A DNA stretch of 64,000 bases from Crambe crambe (taxonomy: Eukaryota; Porifera; Demospongiae; Poecilosclerida; Crambeidae): assembly GCA_963924555.1 (NCBI GenBank), contig OZ004583.1, positions 3,877,501 through 3,941,500 of the forward strand, read 5' to 3'. Both the position numbers and the translations under genes were made by a program. Positions 23,730 to 34,300 of this stretch are shown one piece after another (the first letter of the stretch is position 1; each line of letters begins with the position of its first letter). Below the pieces are notes generated by a model. That model did no database searches and had not been told where the DNA came from. It was given only the letters and a program-made list of their open reading frames with translations.

Positions 23730-24591
23730 TAAGTCTTATATACACGTACGTCAATAGCTAGCGGGCATATTCAAAAATTTAATTGTAAAGCCCGCAAGGG
23801 ATACATACAGAGAGAACATAATATGAAATAACCAGGCTTATGATGTGACATGATACAATAACTTGCTATAGAGTTGTGTGCAATATTGTTCTAAGTGATA
23901 GTGCCTTTTCAAAGGTTTCCTCACATAATTAATAATACGCATGCGCACGTTCGTTTGACCTTTGACCCCACAAATGAAACGTGCCCATAGCACTTAGAAC
24001 AAACAGCTTGAGCTTATTGTTTTCTACAGCATTTTGTCATAGAGGTACTAAGTGGATTGTAGGCACTTGGCTTTCTAAGTGCTTGTGGTAAGCATTATAC
24101 AGCCTCCTATGTATGCAGCTGCAATATCTTAGTAAGTCAAAGTACAAATGACTTTCACCAACTGCTTCGCTTGCTGATTGAATATGTTACACGAACATAC
24201 CCTAGTATGCATTAGTTGGGCGAGCAAGCAGCCAGTGGTCAGTCGCATTTCTTTGCTAGTCATGTTTTTCTCTGTTCCTTTGACTCTGTTCTCCTTCTAG
24301 CTCTGTCTCTTTCATTTCTTTCATGAGGTCTCGCTCTTCTTTGCTGGTCAGTTTCTAGAGGGTGTTCTGGGGCCCTCCTTCACTTGTTTTCTGGTTTTCT
24401 GGGTTCCATAATACTCGCTACAATAGTGTTTCAACTTCAAGCTTAACGAAAATGATTACTTATTATGACGTTGCTTAGTAGCTATTTCATGCGCATGCGC
24501 ATTTTGAGTGACGTACATGTAACATATAAATATCGCAATTTTCCATTTTGACCAATTAGTGTGGGGCTTCGCTCGCTCGCCAACTAGGGTA

Positions 24592-24968
24592 TGTTCGTGT
24601 AACATATTCAATTGGCGAGCGAAGCAGTTGATGAAAGTCATTTGTACTTTGCATTTGACTCATTGGGCTAAGATATTTCGGTGGTTGTGGCAGCTGCATA
24701 CACAGCTGCATACACAGGAGGCTGTATAATGTTTACCACAAGCACTTAGAAAGCCATGCGCCTACAATCCACTTAGTGCCTGTATAACAAAATGCTGTAG
24801 AAAGCAACAAGCTCTAGCTATTTGTTCTAAGTGCTATGTGCACATTTCATTTGTGGGGTCAAAGGTCAAACAAACGTGCGCATGCGTATTTTTAACTATG
24901 CCTGCTAGCTATGACGTACGTATACATATAAATATATATCTCGAGCTCCCGTTGACATGACCAGAGAG
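24592..24968. repeat. Third copy of the CTAGGGTATGTTCG unit
   Basis: Matches both palindrome arms from CTAGGGTATGTTCGTGTAAC through GTGGGGTCAAAGGTCAAAC to GACATGACCAGAGAG, in direct orientation with the left arm. Confidence 0.65.
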
Positions 24969-24970
24969 AG

Positions 24971-25120
24971 TCTAGCTGGGCTATATTATAATGTACTGCA
25001 GCCTCGTATGAAAATAATCCCTATATTTACATCCACTACCTATAGCTAGCTATGGCAGTTGTAAAAGTAGGGATTGTTTTCATACGAGGCTGCAGTACAT
25101 TATAATATAGCCCAGCTAGA
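24971..25120. mobile_element. Hairpin MITE, 150 bp
   Basis: Nearly perfect ~54-bp arms starting TCTAGCTGGGCTATATTATA, with AATGTACTGCAGCCTCGTAT inside. A degenerate relative lies at 58090-58200. Confidence 0.75.
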
Positions 25121-25830
25121 TTTTAAGCTATCCCTACTTAACCTTTTTATTTAGAAGAAATTTTTTGCGCTCACTTGTTTCTATCCTTTTTTCTTAGTGC
25201 TTGAAGTTGAATGTAAGTTTGTGTATGTAGTAGCAGTATTGACTGTCACTTCAACTGAGAGTTTTTTGACATGAGTCTACAGTACAGTACTATACAAAGC
25301 CAGTTCTACATAAACCTTATCTTTTTCTTTTGTAGGTACATACACAGTCTCTGGTTGAAGGATTTGTTTAGCTATTAAGTTTTGTCTATTATTTAATATA
25401 AAACTTTACAGCAACAGCAATGTAAATGACATGTGCATGGCATGGTGAAGTGAGCTGACTACACTACAGCCAAGTACTGGCTATAATACTACTACTATAA
25501 GATGATCTGTACTGTAATTCAGAAAGGAGTGACTGGATAAGAATAAATAGCTAGCTAAAATTAATGAAGACCTAGCTAAGCTTAGCTAGCTTTAAGAAGC
25601 TTACGTGGCTCCGCCCACAAGCCCCGCCCCCTACCGACGTGCGCTTAAAAATGGCGTCGAAAGATTAGCTAGTGTTCCGAGTGCTCGAATAGTGAAGTAG
25701 AGCCTTAGTCCAAATTAATAGCAAAAGATCAGCCTCTAGGTGCCGCTCTAACAGATGGCCAAAGCAGAATTTTGATGACTATAGCCAGTAAGCCGGTAGG
25801 TCGATCTGATTATTATCCTTATTATTATTA
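25121..25830. other. Spacer with MITE remnant
   Basis: Begins with the recurrent TTTTTATTTAGAAGAAAT motif also seen near 7393, 14380, 44850 and 47580, which I read as a shared MITE end. The rest shows no gene. A GC-rich CCGCCCACAAGCCCCGCC stretch is at 25613. Confidence 0.4.
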
Positions 25831-26232
25831 GGCCGCTATTTATAGAATCCTAGTTTCCTGTCCAAGAAAACATCCACAAGTGCTGCGGGCGGGCGGTTAT
25901 TATAATTATTCTATTACTGCTTCGTTGTTTATCTCAAGGGTCCTGTCTTCATCATTCACTAGTCTCGCGGCCCGCGAGACTAGTCATTCATCACGGGCTT
26001 TCCTGCAAATGTGTAGTCTGGCGTCGCTAGCCCAGCTTTTCTTCTTTTTTTTGGGACGGGGAAGAAAAGTGGTCTGGTAGCTCTAGCATCAACTACTTGT
26101 GTCGCCCGCGCGCGCAGCTATAGCTGCGTCCCAATCAGATTGCTCTATTCAGTCACGTGAAGTAGTATTAATGTTGGCGAGACACACCCACGATTGGTTG
26201 GCAGAGCTAGAGCTATGGATAAGTAACCAAGA

Positions 26233-26355
26233 GCTGTGTTTAAAGAGCTAGGAATACCTGGCCTGAAGCCTGAACGGCTGGAAGTTGTATCAGCGATTTT
26301 CAAGGGCGATCTGTTCGCAATTCTACCAAATGGCTTCGGAAAATTATTCAACACG
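26233..26355 (+). pseudogene. RecQ-like helicase motif I fragment
   Basis: A 41-codon stretch reads AVFKELGIPGLKPERLEVV followed by a FAILPNGFGKLF block. This resembles the Q-motif plus Walker A region of RecQ-type DNA helicases, where the expected end of motif I is GKS; here it is GKL, and a stop lies just upstream (26226-26228). No downstream helicase motifs were found. It is probably a dead fragment captured or carried by the surrounding element. Confidence 0.45.
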
Positions 26356-26879
26356 CATGTATATACAGTCTAATCGCCAGTGGACGTAATTAATTACCAC
26401 GTATTAGCGATGACGTCATAAATTGTAGTCGAAAAACAGAAATTGTGCGGGTGTTTTGTATGGACTGTAACTGCCTCTTAGAAGCCGAAGAAGCAATATG
26501 GAGAGCACTTTCTGCTAAAGATGAAACCCAGGTAAGTATTACTGCACAGTAAACATTGTTGCAAGCTATAAACAGGCAGAAAATTCAGCTATATGTTGCC
26601 TCTGTTGCTTGGCTAGTTTCATCACGTCATAGTGTTTCTTGCTAGAATTTTCGTTCCTAGCAGTGGACACTTCAGATTCTAGCTGGATCCTGTGTAGCAT
26701 TGCTTGTATAATATACAGTAGCAATTTTGTGGATGTAAGTATTGCAAAATGCAAATGTCACACCCATTCATCCTGTCTTTCATTTAGTTCATGTTCTTCA
26801 TCACTCTCTATATTATCTCCTATCAATTCTTCGTTCTGTTTCTGAAGTCCATCAATGTTTACAGCTCCATCACTGCTTC

Positions 26880-27552
26880 AGGATGATTGAGACTGTTGTC
26901 ATAGCTATTTAAACAGTTGACACACTTGCATCCTGGTCCACATTTGTATGCTTGTCAATTTTCAGCCACACCCATTGAAACAAAATCCTGAACTCTTGCC
27001 ATGTTTTCAGGAACGTCTAAGACACTTTGGACTTTTCCATCCAACCATTTCCAGCTATATAGGTAAATGTATGTGTGTCAGTGAGCTAGAAATCGAATCT
27101 TAATTACATTTCTCAAACAGCTAACTTACCTGGAAGATCAATGTCGTTGGAAGTTGCATGATGCCACATCTCTAATACCACAGGGAGCGATTCCAGTGGA
27201 GCTTTAGAGCTTCGGTAGAGGGCATGGTCATGTCTGCTCACTCCCACACTGTTCTCCTGATGATAGTGCAAGTCATGGAGAGACTCTGATTTCATTGAAT
27301 AAAAGAGGGTGATTGGTGAAGATTGGATAAATATACTCTAAAATATCCACAGCCAACAAGTCGGAGGGAAGGGGAGGCAGGATCTGCTGTCACTTGTCCT
27401 AGTGAACCACACAGTGTTTCATTATTGATGAAGGAGAAAAATAATAGAATGTAGAGAGAAAACTGGTATTCCCGATCCCATGAAAAAGGAGTACAGACAT
27501 TAAGTGTGGTAGTAGCTCTTCTGTGATAGTGTTCAAAGAGAGATAAGGGCAT
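26880..27552 (-). pseudogene. Cys-rich multi-exon remnant inside the ~3 kb element
   Basis: On the minus strand a block at 27128-27295 (SLHDLHYHQENSVGVSRHDH, ESLPVVLEMWHHATSN) ends at a strong GTAAGT donor, and a block at about 26885-27045 reads WLDGKVQSVLDVPENMARVQ, then an in-frame TGA, then AYKCGPGCKCVNCLNSYD. Upstream, an 85-codon block (27292-27552) lies in another frame. The C-x-G-x2-C-x-C-x2-C cluster suggests a small zinc-binding tail. Family not recognised; the stop and frame change indicate decay. Confidence 0.4.
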
Positions 27553-28861
27553 TCTGATTCAGGAACCTATAGCATCTTTAGGATGAAAATCTTACTCCCA
27601 GGAAACATAATAGTATCAAACGTATGTGATACACATCTGTACCTATCAAGAGAGAATATCAACCTTATCTGGGGTTGGCCTGGGGTATTAAAAGATTGGT
27701 GGTGCTGTATGTCAGTTTTTTACAGTTCTGAATACAATAAATTGTTTCTGTTCGTAGCTACCTGCTTGGTTGGGCAGCCATCAAGGATGGAAATTTTTAA
27801 TGTTAGCTAAGGGTTTTCCTTTTGATTTGCTTCATGGAAGCCTGGCAGAGGTATCCGTGTCTGAAAGTGTCCCATGATGATTAATAGTCAATCAATATTT
27901 TTAAGTGTGTATCTGAATGATCACTGCTTACAGAGTGACATGGTCCATGGGCAAGGGTTGTCATTGCTATAGTGTGTGTATAGCTATAGTAAAAGATTTG
28001 GATGGACTACTGCTAGCTAATAGCTAATACCAACACACCATTCTTATTCAGTAGGCCATTATATTCAATGAACAGTATAGCTTCAAGCTATGAGTAGCAT
28101 TCAAAGGCTCTATAAAGCAAAGGCTGTATTACAGACATGCACTAATGGACAGTTAATTTTATTACGCATAACATGCCACTTATAATAGGAGGAGCTCTAC
28201 ATACCTTCGAAGTAGTGGCAGGAAGTGTGAAATACAAATGTCACAGCCCACAACACGATTGATTATCACAATATCAAAGACCACAAAAATGTAGCAGCTG
28301 CTTCGCGCGTGCAGCTGCATTTGGTATTAAAATTATAGTGGAGTTAGTACCGTGCAAGGTGCAGCTACAGGCAGCTTTATGCCTTCTGTAAAGGGAAAAT
28401 CTCGGCACTACAACTAAAAGAAGTGAATTTGACCACAAATACTCTCTCCGGATACTTCCGTAAACTGGTGAGTGATAAAAGTGCGTGTCTGTGCAATTAA
28501 AGTTGTATTAGCCCTATGGGCCTCGCCAACGCTGGCGATTAGACTGTATAGCAATTTAAATTAATTTGAGAGATCGCGCGGGCGTCACAAGTAGTTGATG
28601 CTAGAGCTACCAGACCACTTTTCTTCCCCGTCCCCAAAAAAAAAAAAAGAAGAAAAGCTGGGCTGGCGACGCCAGACTAGCAAATGTGCGGGCTCTACTG
28701 CGCGCATGAACAATGGCAGGCGCTAGGCAGTAATAATATTTTTTTTTGATGCGGTGACATTTTCAATACGCGGGCGGTGGACAGGAAACAATCATTCTAT
28801 TAATAGTGGCCTTATTATAAAGAAACTGAACAAAAGTCAATTTTAGACATCGTTTTTTTCT

Positions 28862-29060
28862 TATGTTAGCAAATGAATTTTTGGTTTTTGAACATTCTCC
28901 TCTCTTCTTTGTAGATGTAATAATTCACTGTAGCCTTCTGAGAACCTGTAGAGTAAGGGTAGAAGAGAAAGAAGAGTTTTTAGTTTATACTGTCTTATGA
29001 CCTTTGACCCGCCATCCCTACTTAGAGAGTGCTAGCGCACTCTCTGATATATACTTAAAA
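28862..29060. repeat. Dispersed repeat, copy 1
   Basis: Shares GTAGCCTTCTGAGAACCTGT, AAGGGTAGAAGAGAAAGAAG and GACCCGCCATCCCTACT with 48080-48240, ending in an AGAGAGTGC/GCACTCTCT foldback. Confidence 0.65.
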
Positions 29061-31380
29061 TTTCAATGAGTCATGACCTGAGTCAGCTCGCTCGCTGCAA
29101 TTAACCACAAACACTACCGCGCTAAAATAACAGATAGTAAACACAATAGCAGCTGCTGCTTTGGCACATATAAAATCCATGCTAGCATGAATAATGAACA
29201 AGTCATTGCAACTCAGGAACTATGCATGGGAATGGGCCAATATTTTGCATATGGCAACTACTTGATAAGGTCTAAAAAGTTACATCTTGCTTTAGTTTAT
29301 AGCTAGTACAGAATGTGCAGGACACTAGATCCTATAAGGATAAATTGAAAAGTAGAATGTGAATTGACAAAAACTAAATGTAATTTTTATGGCAATAAGT
29401 ATAAGAAGCTGTATATCAAAAATCAGCCATTGATTCCAAGTGGTCATTGAGATGTAACGCAGTTTACCTTGAGAATGGAATCAGTCATAACATCAGTCAT
29501 TTTGATTGGTCCTCCTTCATTTTTTGTGTATGTAGTACTATTCTGATACTTAATAATGTGGTGCAAGTTAGAAATTTCTATCATGAATAGTTTTTAAGTT
29601 AATTTTCCCTAGCAACCATGCGTGGGCGGAGTGTGCCTGCACCCTTAAGGATCCGGGTGCCAGGCGAATTATTTTTTTGCAGTGCTCTTGCTTGTGTTCT
29701 TGACATGATCATCATCCTGAGTTTAGAACTTCAGCAGCAGCCTTGGCAAAAAAGCCATCACCAGCTGTTCAAATGATGCATGAAGATAAGCGACTATATT
29801 ATTCAGCAGATACTACTATTCCAGGAGCTAGTAAAAGGGGAGGGGGGTGTCTGAGTGCAGTATGTGTTAAAATTCATGAGGCTAATTTTCAACATTAGTC
29901 AAATACATAAATAGATCTCAAAGAAATCCTCAGCTCCACAATTTCCTTGGTCATCTCAAGACCAATCACACAAAGAATCAAGTAGGAGTTGGCAGGGTCC
30001 AGAGATAGTTCTTTTAACATACAGAAACGTACCACTCCATCACAGAAAAGAGAAAAATTATATTTCTGATCCATGCCCAGAGGTCATAGTATCCATAACT
30101 AGTGCCCTAACACTTTTCTACACAATGCAGAAGTCTTTACAGTCCGCTTTGTCTGCTCCTGTTCCTTTCAGTCTCTCTACAGTCTCCTGTGGTCTCTAGT
30201 GTATTATCTTCCTTTCAATTTGCACTAGTCTTCAAAGTATCACTGCTTTCTCTTCATTTTGAATTTGTTTGCTTGACATGTTTTAATGTGTATAACAGTT
30301 TTTCTTCAGGATGGAGGCTGCTAGCAAGTAGACTAGAATTCTACCAAAATAACAATCAATCTCAACAGCCATACCAGTATTTCCATCCATGAGTGGGGAG
30401 GAACATATGGGTGTAGTTAAGATTATTTATTAAACCTTACCATCTAGAATGATAAGTGCATGTGCTCAGTCACCTTATACAGGTTAGCACTTCACATGTA
30501 GTAAGTATTGAAATGGGAGGAATAAAGCTTTAGAGTGCAGAAATATTATTTATTGGTATGTGTTGTTTTTTTGTAGTTGTACTATTAGGAGGAGGTTGGT
30601 AGCTATAGTTACACCGTAATTATACTTGCCCAGGAAAAAGAAGACACTGCTGCAGAAGCAGTGACAACTGCATCCCTTGCTGAATGCAGATACCACAGAT
30701 TCCATCAGTGGAAGTTTCAATTGGTTTGAAAAGGTTTCCCAAACTCAGCAATTTGATAAGGAACACTGACCTAGATGCATCTTCCTTCGATATGAACATT
30801 TGTCAAAACAGAAGAACACTTGCAAATAAGTGCATACTAGTTGTATCAGGTCAGCCCATCCATCATAGGTTGCTTCTTTCCTCTTCAATTGTGATAATGA
30901 AGACAATATTGACTGGGAAGAGTTGCACCACTACAATCATGTCTGAATTGGATTTGTACCATGAGAAAACAAAGTGAAGGCTCCATTTCCACAGGTTGAT
31001 CTTACGAATCTAAACACACTACAAAATAAACCCTATACTATTGTCTAAACACATTTTCCAGCAAACACTGTTGATTTTGGGTACTGCTGGAACTGGCAAA
31101 TTCAGAGCCTGTTTCAGATGGGGCGTATCTATAACTGCCTAGCATTGCTGATTTTAATAATGTCAACATAGAACTGGAGGTATACAAACAATGGATACAT
31201 TGTTAGCAAGCTATTTATGTAAAGTGTTACGGTGAAATTTAAAATTTTATTCAGTTTCCAGGAATCATCACTCTGTTTGGGCATAGAGGGTCAAGCTTGC
31301 CAAACATAAATCGGGGGTCATATAAATACAAATAGGGACACATACACAAGTTGTTGTTTTTTTTTCCCATCTGGACTTAC
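29061..31380. other. Region downstream of recognised XPOT exons
   Basis: Expected to contain the missing XPOT 3' end but no exon could be placed with confidence. A minus-strand open stretch at about 29901-30045 is the best candidate. A plus-strand ORF fragment near 29725-29850 (RLYYSADTTIPGASKRGGG) and the 97-codon ORF at 30684 match nothing I know. Confidence 0.35.
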
Positions 31381-34300
31381 CTGCTTTTTGAACATAGCTT
31401 TCAGTATACCAGCTATCTCACCAAGTACCTGCAAGGAGTGATTATTTGGTAACTTACAATTTAAAGCTCAGACCTTCTGTATAAGAATTATACCAATCAC
31501 AGTATGGCCGCTAGTGGGATATGCAAAGTTTTAGTTAATAATGGAGAGCTGGGTTTTTGATGTTAAGGTTTGCAACTGTGCATGCATCAATACTGAGCAC
31601 ATGGCATTTAATATAAAAACAGCCCACACATCCACAACCCTCATTAGTAACCTTAGAAACTTCCTACCTAGTCATAAATCATTTCTGCCAGGAACACATT
31701 TTAAAACAAATTGAATAAAGGTCCCAGATGGGAAGGAACCCGTTTCAGGCCCCTTATCCTTGTCCCTCAATGAAAGAAGAAAGTCTGAACTTAGTGAATA
31801 AGGAGTTCAAGCATGCTCCATTGCATCCCTCAGCTACTGTTTGTTCTCCACCTGGCTAGCTTTGCTAGTTAAGCAGTGGTGAGTCAGCCTAATACATGGA
31901 CGGGTAACCCTGGTTGAACCTTCATCGAAAGGCTGGTACAAGTGGGATGGGTGAACCTCAACCTACAATGCAGGTTGAGACCACCTGCACTGGCTAGTTC
32001 AGGATTCTTGTCAGCCACTTGATGGTGAATTGGTTTTTAAAAAAAGAAAGAAAGAAAAATTACATACCAAATAGAAAAAAAGAAATCTAAATAAGTAATT
32101 ATCAAAGTGCATTTCTTCCCCGAGTACCTCAGTGCTTCGTTGCTATCATGGATCTCCAAAGCAACTTCGTCCTTCCCCATGCTATTAACTTGGAGCGCCT
32201 AACTCTACTTCGTTTTGGACTGTACGTCAGGTCAGAAATTGTACTACCGTCCCTATGTTGACAATCTTTACCGTTGGTATTAATAGCTAACAAAAAGGAG
32301 CTATTATCAGCTGCTTGGCTGCTTGTATTATGGAAAATATTTTATCAGGTCATAGTTGTGCTTCCTGACCTTTGCTTACTTAGCAAAATAATATTTTTAA
32401 TGATTATTGCCTTGACAGCTTCACATCTGTAATGTAAAAAAAGCATACATTGTAAATATGAATAAGAAGTAAACTTTTTTTCTTGACTATTGAAGTAGAA
32501 AAAAAAACAATGTAAAAAGGCACGTTTCTTCCCGGCGTTTTGTTGCCATCACAGATCTCTAATGCAACTTTGTCCTTCTTCATGCTATAACTTCGAGCAC
32601 CTAACTTACTTCCAGTTGACTATTGTTATATACCAAGTAGGAAAAAAAAAAAAAAGAAAAAAAGAAAAGAAATATGTAATGTAAGTAAATAATTAATTAA
32701 AGTGTGTTTCTTCCCTGATTACTTCAGTGCTTTGTTGCCATCATGGATCTCTAAAGCAATTTCGTCCATCTTCATGGTATTAACTTAGAGGTTTTGTTTA
32801 GGACTGCATCAGGCCATGTTGATGATCTTTACCACACATAATTATAAGGACCTTAATTGCAGACAGAGATGAGACTATACTAAGCAGTGTGTACAGGCAT
32901 TACGTGGTTTAGGTGAGTATCTAGCCACGTGTAGATAGGTCAAACTAGAGTTTAGTGAACACATGTACCCTGTGCAGTAGCTGTGTATGCGTGACTAGAC
33001 TATGCACTGTACATGTATTATGTACAGTAGGCCACAAAAAAAATTCCCGTTCCGTCCACAGTCACCCGTGCGTTTAATTTTCTACACCGTTAACATCAAG
33101 CATTGCACGGCTGTGCCCACCGTTCAATGTTCACGAAGAAACGATAAGAAGTATGTGGGTGAAGAAACGCTGTTAACCCTACGTAGCTAAAGCTTAAAAT
33201 TAATATAGACTAGCTATAGTCTAGTGAGCCAGCCTGGAGAACTATACGTAGCTATCTCTCTAGGCTGACTAGCTATCTCTCTAAGCTGACTAGCTTATGT
33301 TGGTACTAGAGCTAGCTAGTTCTGCACTTACAGCTAGCTATACCACCCATGTTTATGATGATGTTTTATTATCAAATTTGAAATTTTACAGACACGATGA
33401 AGGCAGAAGAAATTGTACCACCACTACTAGCATGCACGAGTAGTGAACAAGTAGCCAATAATTTAGGAATTGACGAGTCAACTGTGAAGAGAATTTGGTT
33501 TACTTTTGGTAGTCTCAAGAAAAAGGCATATATAAAAGACAAGGCATGCATGAAGCTAGCAGCTACTGCACAACTGCTGGTACTACATTTGGTGATTGAA
33601 AAACCAGGGGTATTTCTACATGAGATTCAAAGAGAACTTCATGACATGCCTTTTAGACATTGATATATCCACTACTAGTAGATTCCTTCATAACAGTGAA
33701 TTTACCAGATAAAAGTTACGTTTGGTTGCACTACAAAGAGACAAATTTTTGCGACAAAAGTTTATGCTTGATGTATCTAAATATCAGCCTGACATGTTCA
33801 TTTTTTTAGATGAAACTGGAGCAGATAGAAGAAACAGCATTAGAAAGTATGGCTATAGCATGAGGGGCAAGACTCCACAAAAGCATACTTTATTAGTCAG
33901 AGGAGAGCATGTCTCTGCTATTGGAATCATTTAATGACCTGTTAGATGTGTGTGTAGTAAAGGGCACAGTGGATGGTGACAAATTCTACTATTTTGCACT
34001 GAAGTATCTACTCCCCCATATTATGCTGTTCAACTGAGTGAACAGTGTTGTGGTTCTAGACAACTCTTTGATACACAATGTGGAAGGTATAACAGAAATG
34101 ATTGAGGAAGCTGGAGCTATAGTCCATTTTCTCCCGCCCTACTCTCCTGATTTCAACCCTATTGAGGAAACTTTTTCCAAAGTTAAGGCCGAGATGAAAC
34201 ATTATGAAGAATCTATGAATGAAGTGTCTGACATTGAAACTACTGTATTTAGTGCCTTTACAACTATTACCCCAGATGATTGCAAAGGGTGGATTCTTAA

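Larger units (their letters stand above)
21985..24215. repeat. ~2.2 kb imperfect giant palindrome
   Basis: Sequence from about 21985 to 22690 reappears as its reverse complement from about 23217 to 24215, including GAAAGTCATTTGTACTTTGA, CTTACCACAAGCACTTAG, the GTGAGATATGGGGAGATA hairpin and GTCGGCCAAAAGGTTACTAG. The right arm is longer because of a 132-bp MITE at 23598-23729 and extra sequence at about 23790-23925. The spacer holds further hairpins. Confidence 0.75.
25831..28811. mobile_element. ~3 kb PIF/Harbinger-like element with TTA duplication
   Basis: Starts GGCCGCTATTTATAGAAT and ends ATTCTATTAATAGTGGCC, flanked by TTA at 25828-25830 and 28812-28814. The subterminal regions form an inverted repeat: CAGCTTTTCTTCTTTTTTTT and GTAGCTCTAGCATCAACTAC at 26035-26095 recur inverted at about 28595-28660, as does CAGTCTAATCGCC near 26368 and 28545. 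Inside lie a helicase-like fragment and a minus-strand Cys-rich remnant, described separately. I see no intact DDE nuclease, so it is non-autonomous or decayed. Confidence 0.65.

Noticed and set aside
31860-32060. Functional 5S rRNA gene
   Set aside because: Only the internal box A to box C part is recognisable and the helix-forming ends are absent.
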